DNA of 64,000 nt from Ixodes scapularis (GCF_016920785.2 NW_024609880.1:57179817-57243816); one strand, 5' to 3'; counted from the stretch's first letter, positions 22,790-35,045 are shown. The notes: generated by a model not told the origin, from the letters alone. A program made the numbers and translations.

Positions 22790-22965
22790 GCCACCAATGT
22801 TGATCATAGTCACGCGCTTTGATTGGCAAGGCACAAGACACGCGCTAAGTTCCAGACATTGTTAGGGTTCGGCTATTGTCGTCATTGCAGCAATCGGACA
22901 CACCCATCTACCTCTGCCATCTACCCGAATGCTTCTCTAGCTAATCGATTATCACGTGCTCAAAT
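22790..22965. repeat. Dispersed repeat, copy 1 (partner at 61355-61505)
   Basis: Shares TGTTGATCATAGTCACGCG-, CAGACATTGTTAGGGTTCG-, TACCCGAATGCTT- and GATTATCA-type words in the same order and spacing with 61355-61505. It is not coding and its ends are not defined. Likely a SINE or MITE body fragment. Confidence 0.55.
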
Positions 22966-22969
22966 CGAG

Positions 22970-24400
22970 TGCCTATGCAATGCTTCGGGTTAAATCTATG
23001 AACCGCGTCCAAATATCGTCACTGGAGAATACTGCGGTCCCCAGTTACGTCATCAAGTTTCGCGAAGGAGAGGTTGAATAAAAACGCTCAATTTTGTCCT
23101 TGAAATTACACCGCAACAAAGGAGTTTCTTGGCCAGTGGCGTTGCGTGCGAGTATCCTTGAGTCCCAGTAGTGCCAGTAAGCTTGCGTAAAGTGAAAACA
23201 TTCCGGTTGAATATTGTTGCTCCGCCCATTTAAGGAGCGAAATTATGCGGGCGAGCTGGTTAGGAAACATGATAGTCCAAACCCTGAGTATTTTATTTCT
23301 CCTTGTCTCAGGGTTTAGCTTCTGATGGTCCATCGTCGTGTTCATTAACGGACCATCAGTAGCTTATAGACCGACGACCGGTTCCCGCTTTCCACTTTTC
23401 CCTCGCTTCCTCCTGTCCCCCTTCTACCCCTTCTACCCTGTCTACCATTGCCTGTTTCCTCCTCCCCCATGGTGAGGAGGATCTTCTGCCTTGCAGAATC
23501 TCGGGTCTGGTCGTCGGCCTTTAAAACAGCGGAGTTCACAGGATGACATGTATCATCAGGAACACGAGGCGGGGTGAGTCTTGAGTATCTTATCGCCTTA
23601 TAGCCAATGGGATTGCGGCTTTTGACCACGAAAAAAAGAAAAGAAAAGAAGAAGAAAGCACAAAGCAAGAAGCGCGCAGATAATAAGCCCCGCCTTGCTT
23701 TGCTAAAGCTGTCAGGGAGCGTCCTTATATATTTATACATTTATTTATCTATATTAGGCGATTGGTTACATGCAAACCATTAAAGAAATTAGAAAGATAG
23801 GTTCACAACCATTCCCGTAGAGACCTTTCGCAAATAAAACCCAACTAAGCTCACCGCACCCGAGGCAAATTATCCACCGCTATTCGGGCAGGCAAGCAGT
23901 AATTGCTTGAACTGAATGGTTGATGACAACGGAACGCTACGACGGGTGACAACATGCACAAATATATTTCTGAGTCCGAATTAACCACAAAGCAGGGCAT
24001 AACGTGCACACGCAGCACACGGTAACAGCGCTTATTTCTTGTGTTTACTTGCTTCTGCCTCAGTTTAGGTACGAGTAGTTTAAAATTATTATGCGCCTTC
24101 TTCGATTTGAGTGTGCGCATTTGCCATAACAAGGACGTACCGAACCGGCAGTCGCGCAGAGGAGGACACTTGGGCGCGACAAACCATAACGAATGTGGTG
24201 CTCATGAATGGGCTTCCGATTTTGATAACTGATAATCTTTTCAATGTAAAGATCCGCTCAAGGTCTGACCATGCCCCGTTGTTTTAATATGTGAATGGCT
24301 GGATGGCCTTAAAAGTACGCTTGGGCAATACAAAAAGTAGATTTAAGAACATAAACACTCTTCTACCCAAACGAGTGGCCAGACTCGCGGGGAAGTACGA
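22970..24400. other. No gene recognised
   Basis: The frame at 23345-23740 (minus) contains a simple GRQGRRGRRG stretch and a poly-Phe run from A/G-rich DNA (23630-23660). No domain is visible. The remaining sequence has no feature I can support. Confidence 0.4.
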
Positions 24401-24468
24401 TGTGCCGCCAAACCTGCTGGATTTCCGGTTCCATATTCCGGAAATCCGGAATATTCCGGAAAATGCTA

Positions 24469-24536
24469 CTTGAGGTTCGCCCCGCCCTTTCGGAGCGGTC
24501 GGCTGACCGCTCCGAAAGGGCGTGGCGAACCTCAAG
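24469..24536. repeat. 68-bp hairpin (CTTGAGGTTCGCC arms)
   Basis: Arms of about 32 bp (CTTGAGGTTCGCC, CGCCCTTTCGGAGCGGTC) pair with GACCGCTCCGAAAGGGCG and GGCGAACCTCAAG around a 4-nt GGCT loop. It is immediately preceded (24421-24460) by ATTTCCGGTTCCATATTCCGG, a piece of the MITE end seen at 25005-25206. Confidence 0.8.
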
Positions 24537-24589
24537 AAGGACATGCAGGAGCCAGCCACTCGCATGCCGACAATGACGACATATGTCGT

Positions 24590-25000
24590 ATCCAAGGTTG
24601 TCATCATGCGATAGCAGATCTACGACGACTCCCGAGGCAGCGGCTTGGTTTTCGAGGCGCGCACATGAGCACTGAAGACGAGGGTGTGGAGGTCGCCTTT
24701 CGACACCAAGTCCCCAACCACCTGTGTCGTCTTTGTAAAAGCAAAGGAGACCATCGAACACCTGGCGCTCCAATGCGAGGTCCTACGCCCTTCCCCACGG
24801 GTGGACAGGTTGCTGGTGGCGCTGGGTTTTCGGACGGCAGACGGCGAAGAGGACAACAAGGAACAAGTCGAGACCGTCAAGTGAAGGCTGAAGCAGTGGT
24901 GGGAGCGTTCCTGGCGGAGCTGGGTGAGTCAGAGGCGAAGGTGCCCGGTCCCATAGGGTCGAGTCAAACTTGTAGACCCCAGCGGATCCGGCAGACACCT
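24590..25000 (+). pseudogene. 3' end of a YADD-type tick LINE (C-terminal zinc-knuckle region)
   Basis: Broken frames on the plus strand read IYDDSRGSGLVFEARTHEH, then C-x2-C and ETIEHLALQCEVLRP (about 24720-24790), then ALGFR (24820-24833) and, after a stop, KxRLKQWWERS (about 24885). These match the terminal cysteine/histidine module and the TKRRL..WW tail I recall for the abundant tick LINE family also seen at 39540-41240 and 56775-57430. Frameshifts and a TGA disrupt it, so it encodes nothing. It is 5'-truncated and ends where the hairpin MITE at 25005 begins. Confidence 0.6.
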
Positions 25001-25004
25001 ACGT

Positions 25005-25206
25005 CCCTACCGAAAAATCCGGTATAACTTTTCGCTATCCGGAATATGGAACCGGAAATCTATCTGGATTCTATCTGGACTTTATCTGGAATTTAGGTTT
25101 TCAGAAATTATTCCTTTGTCTGCAATCTGGATTTTGGGTTTCCAGTAACAAATTTCCGGTTCCATAATCTGGATAGTGAAAAGTTATACCGGATTTTTCG
25201 GTAGGG
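25005..25206. mobile_element. 202-bp hairpin MITE
   Basis: The left arm CCCTACCGAAAAATCCGGTA.. (25005-25060) and right arm (25153-25206) are reverse complements with few differences. The middle repeats CTATCTGGA words. No coding capacity. A fragment of the same end occurs at 24421-24460. The flanks give no secure target duplication. Probably inserted into or next to the LINE tail upstream. Confidence 0.8.
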
Positions 25207-28200
25207 CTACAGCCAAAGGAGACCAAGAAGACGAATAGAAACTCGACTAGTCTTGGCTGGGCACTTGAGGAGCCCATCCAAGCTGGCCATTGGTAGACTC
25301 TTACCGAACCTTCCGGCGAGCGGCCACTCGAAACAAAGGGGACACCAGCAAATCCGAATCCGAATGCGAATCCGAAGTATATATTATAATACAGACTATC
25401 CGCCAACTCAAAAAAAAAAACTACTTCAGTTTAATTTGCGAAGTGCTTCTTTAAAGGGCAAAATTAATGTACTTTTAATGTATTTACTTTTACCGTGTCT
25501 GTGCTGACCTTCCGCCAAAAAGAAGCTGTGATCTTTATCACCCTTTAATATCGGATAAACTAAGGGCCAAAGGAAACCTGCCAGCGGGTACAATCGCGAG
25601 TCAGTTAAAGAACACGTGGCATTTCGCTCGGACTTATGTACATGTGCGCAACTTAAATGTGCACATCCGACAAATGTACCGCGTGGTTTCTAACCGACCT
25701 GTAATCGGACCTAGTGGATCGTAGCCTTGGTTGAAGTCCATTGTGATAGAAAGTGCGGCAGTGTCCTCAAAATCTAAGCGCAAAAAAAAAAAAAAAAACT
25801 TCAAAGGAAATTTAAGAACAAAAAAATTACCCAACATTGGAGTCGGAGCTTTTGTCAAGATTACGCTAATGAGCTATCGATTTTTTTTTTTTTTTGCGCG
25901 ACGAAGCTTTATAAAAGAGACATGGAGGATTTTGAAGTAGATTATACATTGACAGGAAAGTGTCAAAAAGGCAAGTTTATTATCTTTTAATCACTGACAG
26001 CCTGTGAGACTCAGGACTCGGTTCATGCTTCTTGCTTTTTTATTCGTCCTTTGGTGTTCTTATCAACTGATATGACGCTATCGCATTGACTCCGAAAGGA
26101 TAATAAGCTACTCGGGACGGGCACCACACCCTTAGTTTCTAATGTTGTCAGGGACAATAGAAGTCGCAAACTTTGTGATCGCCTTGGTTTTCTTGACGTT
26201 TATTCACTAAAGAGGTGTAGTCAAATACTGCGCTTTAGATGCCTAATGGATACAGAGAAATGAAAGACGACACAATATACAGGGTTCCACAGAAAGTAAT
26301 TTAGAGTGTCTTTTGTTTTAATTGCGAAATTAAAATATGCGTCGCCGAAAGCTTAGTCTTCTCCCAAATGTAGCAATATAGGGGTACGAACCAGACGCCA
26401 AAGTTTTAGCACGGACCGATATCTAGTTCAGTAGTTATATGGGATTTTCTGAATATTTCCATGAGAAAATGGGACCCATTTTCACCCGTTTCCGGTTCCC
26501 CTGCAGGCGCCACAGAAATCCATTTATCGCGAGATCCGTATGCCGCCATTTTCCCATTGAAAATTTTAGAAAAAAAATAATTTACAACTTCTGAATAAGG
26601 AAATGATTGGTGCCGAAACTTTGGTATCTGGTTCGGAAAACTAGCGCGACATTTGGTCGGGGAATGAGTGTTCGGCAACGCGTAATTTATTTTTGCAATA
26701 AAAAAAAATAATATACATTGTTTGGTTAGATTATTGGAGGGATCATTTTGTCAGGCTGAAATTTATTCTACAACTGCTTAATCCGGGCCTGGCAGAGCTA
26801 ATTAAAAAAAAAAACGTGCATGCCTGGGGGTACAAATATTCGTATTTATACACCGGAAAGCTGAAATTTATATACTGTGGCACATTTGATTTTATTGCGT
26901 CAGTATGTTTTAGAAATCTTTCCGCGTGAACGGCGAAAAGACAGTATATCAAAATACAGACGCGGGAATACAAATACAGCAACACGTATACTGCTGTATG
27001 TTTGAAGCCCGAACAAGGTAAGGCTCTGTAGATACATTTATTAATGAAATATTATGTACAGAGCTACCTAAGCATTATAATAAGTCAAAGGTAAGGCGGT
27101 AAGCACCAATATAACTGAGCTCTAGAGCAAGATATGGATATCTTGTTTTTCTTAAAGCTGTGGAAGCAGTAAAATAAAAATAATTTCCTTTCAGCTGGAG
27201 AGGTGGTGACAGTTGAGTCTAATTATAACACTCCTAAAAGAGATAGGTTTTCATTTTGATATACTTTAGCACAAACAACACGACCAGCATTACATTTCAT
27301 GCACCGAAAACATGCTACTGATTAGCAGGGACCGTTTTCAATTGTATCTTGATACAGATACACGCACACTAAAAAGCACGTATATCTAAAAAAACTATCG
27401 CGGTACATTTGTATCGCGATGCTACTCAGCTCTGGTCATAGTTTATAAAAGCAGGACCAAGATGATTATGCGTGTATATATTATATTTAACTCTCCTTTC
27501 TGACAGAAAACCACATAGGAAGGATAGTACGAATGTTGCGAAGAACAATATTAGATGAGCGCACTACGACCGCTTAGAGAATTTGTAAATATTCTTCTAA
27601 ATCTACCGAATATTTGAGAATAAACCAGCGGATGAAGAAAGACAGACACAGAGCACGTGTCTCTCTCTTCCTTTGTTTGTTCTCTTGTCCTTTGCGCTGT
27701 TTTTATTCTCAAGTATGTACTAACTCCCCCCGCTTCAAATTTAGCAACGTTTATGTATAGGATATGTTTTTTACTTAATGCAAGTGGTACTCTTTTCAAA
27801 GCGCAAAGTTCAATATAAAAAAGCGAGATGGTCACGGAACGACGCACGAATTTATCACGAGCTTCTAGAAGATGGAGCAGACCTGCGAATACGGCAAGCC
27901 AAGGAAAATCACCTGGGAAGACTTTATTTTTATTCAAAGTATACTACAGACAATTTAAAGCCCCAGTAGGAGGGCGCACAAAAAACAAACAAGACCGAAA
28001 TCTTGTATAAAATTATTTTTTTGTTTTCTTGTTCACGGACAATGCCTCTTCCGCAAGAATAAATTAGTTCCCCGAATATTTAGTATTGTCTCCCTGAGTT
28101 GGTATTGTGAGATCTCAAAATTCAGGCTTACTTCATTATAGGGCACCAAACGTTCCCCATTGAGCTACGACAAGCCACAGTTTCGTCATAACAAACACAG

Positions 28201-28364
28201 ATGGCGCCAGCTGATCAGGAATGGTTTTTAATCGTGTTTGTCGACGTTCACCGTTTAGAGCGCTACATGAAAGACCGAAATAACCCCAAAGGTCTGGGTG
28301 TCAGACGCCTGAAGGCTTGCGCGGAGCTGGGGCTAGCGATATCAGAACAACAAGCGTGACGCTG
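25207..28364. other. No gene recognised; A/T runs
   Basis: Long A or T runs lie at 25782-25798, 25881-25895 and 26805-26815. The frames at 26406-26678, 26743-26985 and 27551-27937 (all minus) have no recognisable domain and read through A/T-rich stretches. No paired repeat was found. Confidence 0.4.
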
Positions 28365-28366
28365 CA

Positions 28367-28860
28367 TGTTTGTTTGTTTGTTTGTTTATTCAGACTTTAC
28401 AGTCTTCGATAACAGGGCAAAAGGCAGATATGATCTGCCTAACGTGGCCTACCCTGTTACCGGCTGACAATGCTAAACACACCACAAAAAAAAAAAAAAA
28501 AAAACATTAATCACAAACAAGAAACAGTGAATAAAAAAGGAAAAGTACACAATATCTCTACAGTAGTTGCCATATAATTGAGGTAGTTGAATATATGGAA
28601 TAGAGAAAGCATTTCTAAACAATAGAATTATAACAGACATACAAACAAAGTGGTTTTATTACACATATATGTTTAAATATGTATTTCGTGGAACATAATA
28701 GAAAATACTTTTTGAATAAATAGTTTGCAGTTTGGAGTAATATCTTGAATGATTGAATGTTTGATTAGTTTATCAGGTATTAAAAATGCCAATTGTTGTG
28801 CACAGTAATTTGTCCTCAGCAAAGATATTCTATGTATTATGTGGAGGCAGGCGCATACGC
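28367..28860 (-). pseudogene. 5'-truncated LINE 3' end, CR1/L2-like
   Basis: On the minus strand a degenerate frame (about 28850-28740) reads HRISLLRTNYCAQQLAFLIP, the R-T-N-Y...IP word typical of the extreme C-terminus of CR1/L2-type LINE proteins in arthropods. The sequence then passes through untranslated DNA with a hairpin (GGCAGATATGATCTGCC, about 28421) and ends in (AAAC)n (complement of 28368-28390). The tandem 3' tail and 5' truncation are what target-primed reverse transcription produces. Stops and frameshifts make it non-functional. Confidence 0.55.
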
Positions 28861-29139
28861 TCCCTACGTTCCGCGGTAGTACATCGGTAGCTTTTCAATA
28901 GGAAAGGGACGCCACCAGGGGCGTGGAAGCATGTGTTAATCCTAGAATTTCACATCACGCTGGACAACTTATATGTGGGTGTCGCCTGACGTTTATACTA
29001 TGAAAACGCAGCACTTAATCTTCGAAATATTTAGTTGTCCTTGAATCTGGTAAAAAAAAAAAAAAGGGTCGCTTCTTAAGGAACAGTTTTGAGTCTGGTT
29101 CAGAATGAAGGCAGACATTTTTGGGTGCTTTCGCTGTCG

Positions 29140-31565
29140 AGACACTTAGTTCAATGAGTCCGTCGTTTCCAATCAAGCCGTCGGGAGAAGCTGCAAGATA
29201 TCCATGTTGAATGTCCAGAAATAAACCGTATCTTTCTACGACGTTGTTTGTTTTTTGCTCGTTCTCCCGAATTCCTTTGAGCTGATTTTATTGACCACTC
29301 TTTATGCCGGGTGTTAGAACAGGTGACGCGTAGAGAAGGCGACGGACCAGTTTGCCGCAGAGCGTCGCTGGTAAGCGCTTGCAAACCCTCCCGAACATGT
29401 ACGCTGTCAGGCGATTTCTTCTTTCGAGATCCCACCTTTCATTCAGAGACTGCCTGACCGTTGCTCTCTCGAGCTCATGTTGTTTAGGGCCGGTGAGTTG
29501 AAACATTGCAAGTTTGCTTCTGACATTTGCTTGATCAGGAAGATCTTGTTGAGGCTGTTCAGCATTAGGTCCGTAATGTATGTCCCCATACAGTGTGTTC
29601 ACCTTGAACTTCCAGCGAGGAGTTAAGCCTGACGCCTTGGATGATGCGGCGGCCAGACGTTTCTCTTCACTTTTCGAAGGTACCGTTTCAGGTAGAAAGG
29701 CGGAAGAGGGCGCCATCCACAATTTCCCACCATTGCACGAGATTTCTGCTCCAACACACCGTCTTTGGTACGGCTCTCTTCGCTCGCGGTTTACGAGCTT
29801 TCCGCCAGAAAATTTGGAGACAACAGACATGTAGTTTTCCGCCAAATTACTGCTAGAGTTACCAGTTAGCGAAGAAGTTTTGTCAGCGAGATTATTCGCA
29901 GTCCTCATCACGTATCTTTGTAGCGTGCATGGTAGATCTTCAAATGTGGTTGAAGCTTGCTGCTGATGCTATTGACAGTAATAAGTGGAGCAGTTGTCAT
30001 GCGTTACAAATACATGTCTTGGTCCATTTCGCAGATTGCTCGCGAGCTCTTGAGTTGTCTGCTTGAGCTCATAGATTGCAGAGATAGCTTCCTTTGCCGC
30101 GGCTGTCAATCTTTCAGTTTTAAAATTTTTCAATTGCTTTGCGTGACTTTTTCCTAAGCTCCTAATGCCGTAGTGTAACTTGGTGTAGTTTTAATGACAA
30201 GGCTAATGCAAGCCACCTTTGTTATCATCATTGCATAATCGGCACTGGTTTTGAGAGCCTTTTCGGCATCGGAACCTATCCCCACAACTCTTTCGTATTC
30301 TAGGCCATGCATCTCGCGGCTTTTCCGGAATCCTTCGGCGATGATATCAGACCCTATTGCAGTTGAAGGCCCGTCCTAGTTTTTGAAACAGGCGTGATTG
30401 CGTGGAGTCTCGTTCTCGCTCATGTAGAAATTGCAAGTACTGCATTACTTGTTACAAACAAAGAGGTAAAGGACTTTATATGTTCGGGAGTCAGTAATAA
30501 CGGCAACACCTGAGCTTGACGTGTATCGGTGGCCGTAACTGCGGTGGGCTTATCCAGCATCGACGACGACTGTTATGTACGGCAATCCATCCTCAGTCTA
30601 GCCTCTGGATTCGCTCGCCATTCTCTGATCTTCTTTTCCAGCCGTGACCATTTCAGAAAGCAAAATGTCTTCTCACTTCAGCCTTACGCTCTCTTCATAT
30701 TTACTGAATGCTGTCAGCGACATGCAAGGAATGTTCAGGAGAGAGAATATTTCTTCTATTGAGCTGAACCCATTTCCGGTGTAAAACGTGCCCATTGCAG
30801 CTGCCTCGTTGATGTTGGTTTACTTCGAGTGCTTATTTGAAATGAGCCGTTCTTCAGTGCAGCGCGTGCACAAAAACGTGAATCAAAAGCATAAGGCCTG
30901 CCTTCGCTTATGTACAGTGTACTCAGCTGTTAAACATAACGCGGGAGCAGTGGCCAGAGAAACTGAATGCTACATCTGCCGGCCCACTCTGGCAGCTCAT
31001 GCCGCTGTTGTTTTCTGGAGTTACACTCCCAGCTGTGAAACAAATCACCGATGCGTGACTCGGCAACAAAAAAAAAAGTTCCTTTCCTTTTTTTTTCTTT
31101 TTTTGTTTAAAGAGGGTGGCCTTTATCAGAGAAACTGCAAGATCACCGTGGTATGGTAGCCCTGTAGCCCCGTATGGTAAATGCGTAGGTGTCACTAAAC
31201 AGAGTGGCAGAAACAACAAAACAAACAAGTAAAAATTTAAAGTGTGGGGTGATAACGTAAGAAACGAGGAGGTCATGGGACAATTGTGTCGGGTAGTGGC
31301 GACAATCGCAAGAAGAGCCGCCTTATTCTCTGCCGCATCATTCATTTGATCGCTAGACAGCTCTGATATCAGTTTCGGCCAGCGCTCCCGCGTTATATTT
31401 AACAGTTTAGCACACTGTACAAACAAAAATGTGTTAGGTGTATCCTTCGGGCAATCATGGCGTTCAAGTTTACGGATTTCGGCAATGAAATGCCCAACCG
31501 ATACTATTCTTCTACCTTCGACTTGAAGTTTGTCCAGTGGAGAAGTGCAAGCCTGAACTGAAAAA
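29140..31565 (-). pseudogene. Decayed Mutator-like transposase with YqaJ-type exonuclease domain
   Basis: Minus-strand relics occur in order. An AG acceptor (TTTTTCAG, about 31560) opens an exon with DKLQVEGRRIVSVGHFIAEI (about 31534-31475). Then come NINEAAAMGTFYTGNGFSSI (about 30830), ITVVVDAG..HRSYG (about 30575), GPSTAIGSDIIAEGF (about 30375), a G-x-G-S-D word (about 30285) and LRNGPRHVFVTHDNC (30036-29992). I recognise this series as the Mutator-like transposase widespread in arthropods. Downstream follow ERRNRLTAYMFGRVCKR (about 29430) and ASPDGLIGNDGLIEL (29193-29149), the N-terminal and active-site words of YqaJ (lambda-exonuclease-type) nucleases. The Asp of PDG and the Glu remain, but the expected E-x-K lysine is replaced (E-L-S). 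Multiple stops, frameshifts and a 509-bp insertion (30912-31420) show it is dead. Confidence 0.7.
30912..31420. mobile_element. Inverted-repeat element inserted in the Mutator-like gene
   Basis: The left end GTACAGTGTACTCAGCTGTT and the complement of the right end GTACAGTGTGCTAAACTGTT continue into AACGCGGGAGC and TGGCC on both sides, about 45-60 bp of inverted termini. It contains a poly-A/T-rich section (31069-31110) and no gene. It separates the N-terminal exon of the transposase relic from the rest, so it arrived after the gene. The target duplication is not clear. Confidence 0.65.
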
Positions 31566-32298
31566 TAAGTTAATATGAATTTTAACATCGCCCCATAACA
31601 AAAAAAAAAAAAAAAAAACGCGTATGTTCTTAATATTCGGGCTTGCATGCTATCTCACATCGTGTTTATCTGAAAAAACAAAACAAAACGAAAACATCAT
31701 GCCATATTAAATAAATAACAACCACCGATAAAGTTTTTTTTTTGTCTCATCAAAAGCTACATAGTTTGTTTTCCTTCTTTAGATGGACAAGCTTACAAAA
31801 CAAGCCAAAAGCAAATTAGGCCCTACAACACAGTCGTGAGGTCGGGCTGCCCATTTATTGCGGCATAGTTAGAGCTGTAGAAGACATATTTAGCCGGTAC
31901 ACTAGGAAACCTAGTCTGTGGTATTTTACAATCATCATACAGTAGTGTTACAAGATCATAGGCCGGAACAATGCTCATCGAAATTGAAAGAAACACGTGC
32001 AGAGATCGAGTCGGAGATCCCTGGGTGCCGCAGTGCGAATAATGCACGGGCAGCGGCATTCTTTGCCAATATATTATCAAAAACTCTGAACACGCGCAAT
32101 TTCAACAATGTAAAATTACAACTATTCGAAATATAGTCACGATTGCGGTAATTAAAACGAATTCTGATGATTGTTTGGTTGTCAATGAATAAGAATACTT
32201 TTGCCTAAGTGTTAAAAACCTCGCAATAGTCGGAAACCATTGCATTACCGGGTGGCCTTTCTGGTAAACAACTGCCCGAATGAGCCACATGCAACAAA
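31566..32298. other. No gene recognised
   Basis: A poly-A run (31600-31618), A-rich words (31676-31693) and short frames only. Sequence upstream of the Mutator-like relic might contain its first exon or intron, but none is recognisable. Confidence 0.4.
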
Positions 32299-32306
32299 CT
32301 CTACAT

Positions 32307-32751
32307 TAGAGCACCGCACGGGCCGGAATTCATAAGCCCAGTCAACCCGGTCGGGTGTGTACACGACCCGAGCCCGGCCCGGGCTCCAAAGCTGCTTAAA
32401 ATGTGAGCCCAAGCCCGGCTCGGGCACGACCGGTTTTTAAAATTTGAGTACAAGCCCGGCCCATGCCGCCAGTTTTGCAGACATGATCCCGCATGATTTT
32501 TCATCCCCAACCTGATAGGGGCGATATAAAAGAGGGCCGAGTCGTATTTTGAATATTTTAAAACGTTTCCACGCCCTACTCGGATTGGTCGGCTTGGCTG
32601 GCCCGGCTTTGCGGGTCGGCTTGGCCCGAAATAATTTTGCAGCAATCCCGAGCCCGGCTCGGGCTTGAGAGATATATCCGATCCGGGACCCGGCCTGCGG
32701 GTCGGTCAGGGCTCGGGCTTTCGGGCAGGCCCGGGTGCGTGCAGTGCTCTA
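32307..32751. mobile_element. 445-bp hAT-type MITE
   Basis: Ends TAGAGCACCGCAC and, inverted, TAGAGCACTGCAC are flanked by perfect 8-bp direct repeats CTCTACAT (32299-32306 and 32752-32759). The interior is GC-rich with GCCCGGCCCGGGCT and CCCGAGCCCGGC palindromic words. It has no coding capacity. The 8-bp duplication and TAGAG ends match the hAT superfamily and resemble the ends of the 5-kb element at 17725-22737. Confidence 0.85.
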
Positions 32752-32759
32752 CTCTACAT

Positions 32760-34445
32760 TCTCCTACCATAGGTTCTCTCAAATTATTACGTTTCCTTCG
32801 TCCGAGGAAGACGCACATACGTTCCAACATTGCAGCACATCTTACCTCCCGAGATATGTACAGATTGTTTTCGTTGCTGAAGCGGCAAGCTTGAGGCAGT
32901 GTCTTTTTTGCTGTTGATGGGAAGATGTAACTATCAGCGTTTTATGTTAGTTGCCGCGGTTCAATAAACATCTCGGGCTAACACCTCCATTGGCTAGCTG
33001 ATGAGCGAGTTTGTGGTCTGTCGCGATTGGTCAAGTGTCGGACGTGACGTATAACAATCGCTATCGAGGTTGCGACGTTCGCCATGGAAAGACGAGGCCG
33101 ACTGAACGTCGCCATCTGCGGCTCTACAAAATTTGTCGATCACCTCATCGTGTAGCTAAATATTGCATCTATAGTTTGTCTGCGCCAGCAATCTACAACA
33201 CGGCTACCAGGCTGCGGCCCGTCAGGTCCAACCACGAGCCCGTTAGAAACCACCTGCGTATCCACGAAGCAATATAACACGTGTATTTTTAGTTGGTTCA
33301 TGATGGCACCCGACAGGCCTCAGCTTAGGGTTTAACACATCGTAGGATGCGATCAAGTACACGTGTTCGATGGTTATTCAAAGCGCTACAGGGGGTATGC
33401 CCATACCCGACACTTGAGTTTTTTCTTGCTTCATTTGGGCCGTCTGTGTCGCCAAAGTAAGTGGGCGGCGGCGCCTTTTTTATATGTTTGCGGATTTTTA
33501 ACTTGTTCGCCCTCACTCCTGAGAAGTTAAAATCGAGACCACACACCACATAATCTGTCAGTACGTTCCACAGCTTTGACTTCCTGTCCTTGACCTTAGC
33601 TGCGCTGAAAGATAGCGTAAAACGAAGAAATGATGCCGCGTACCCCTGCAGCTGTTGCGCGAAATGTGTAAAGTCATTTGTCTAACGTCGAAATTAATTT
33701 TTAAGTGCTGTTTGTGTATGTGCGAACCCCTAGTAGGTCCAAAAAATACAAACAATAATAACAGCTACTCTGCCTAATACCCGCCTAATAGTTAGCTGCA
33801 AAACACAAATTTGTAATCCAACATTATTTTTTTGTCTTTGACGACCCCCGTACAGGTAATCAAATTACGCCAAATAAAATAGTGTCCCGAGTTATTTGGT
33901 GATCTTTTGTTTTTATGTGCTTTGTGTATAGTATCCGACAGCTCCTTCAGACCGTTAATGCATTTACCTAACTGAACATTGCATAAACAAGGGATATTGC
34001 TCTGAACGTACCCTTCCTCTCACTAAGAAGGGGTACTGACAGCTATTCTGGACTGGTTTGGACCAAAACATGGTACTATAAAACCTCCATGTCGATAGGT
34101 GTTCTCCATCCTCCGTGTTTTGTAGAAATAAACAAATAAGAGGCCTCGAACCAGGCTCCCGACAAAAAAATACAAAGAAAGCATTTTGTGCTTATTATTG
34201 GCGTATTATAGATAAAGTATTTTTGGGAATCTGTCACTTGCAAGTTAAAACGACTGGCGGTATAATAATAAAATGAAATAGTAAGCATACATCACGACCG
34301 CAATAACAAAAAAAAAAGAAGAAAAACACAGGTGCATTGTAAAATGATGTTCTCTTTACGACCACACAACCATTAAACGTATGGCAGTTAGACGTTTCAC
34401 ACTCTTTAACGACTTTCTGACGCTTTTGTTTAGTTTTCTTTCTCT
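32760..34445. other. No gene recognised
   Basis: GC-moderate sequence with short frames (33011-33277 plus, 33325-33549 minus) that I cannot assign. No paired inverted repeats or simple-sequence tracts of note. Confidence 0.4.
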
Positions 34446-35045
34446 CTCAATCGGACGGATGCTTCCGCTGCATGAGGGCCGGCATAGTCTCGAAGTTCGG
34501 CAAAGCAACGCTCCTCGCTGGGGTACGTAATTTACTTCCAGGCTGGTTCGCCGAAAAAAAAAAAAAAAAAAAGCGCAAAATACCAATAAAAAAAAAAGTT
34601 TTTTTTTTTTTTTTTATGAAAAAAAATAAGCCTTTTTTTTTTGGCAATGACACGTCGCGTTTTTTTTTTCCTCGGCGGATCAGTCTATACTTCGTTTCAG
34701 CTTCGGTCCGAGCGCGGCCGATGTTTTTAGCCGAAGGGCCAATCAAACAGCGAAAGAGGCACAACGTCATGGCGTGCTCTCTGCAGTTAATAGGACCAGC
34801 CGGTATTCGCCGTCTCTCTGTGCGTGCTCCTCCGCCGGCTAGTCCTATCAAGCGCAGAAAGCACACCATGACGTTGCGCTTTTTGCTCTGTTTGATTGGC
34901 CCTTCGGTTCATAACATAGGCCGCGCTCAGACCTAGGATGAAACGAAGTATAGAAATAAATTACGTACCCCAGCGAGGAGCGTTGCTTTGCTGAACGTCG
35001 AGACCATGCCGGCTTTCATGCAGCGGAAGCATCCGTCCGATTGAG
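34446..35045. mobile_element. 600-bp fold-back element
   Basis: The outer arms CTCAATCGGACGGATGCTTC (34446) and its complement ending at 35045 pair through GGGGTACGTAATTTA. After a poly-A/poly-T-rich interruption (34553-34670) the inner arms resume (about 34680-34805 with 34848-34960), including AGTATAGACTGAT/ACGAAGTATAG and GGCCAATCAAACAG words. The almost complete palindrome gives long overlapping frames on both strands, which are artefacts. Confidence 0.85.

Noticed and set aside
28369..28390. (GTTT)n as an independent microsatellite
   Set aside because: It sits exactly at the 3' end of a truncated LINE in the matching orientation, so it is better explained as that LINE's tail.
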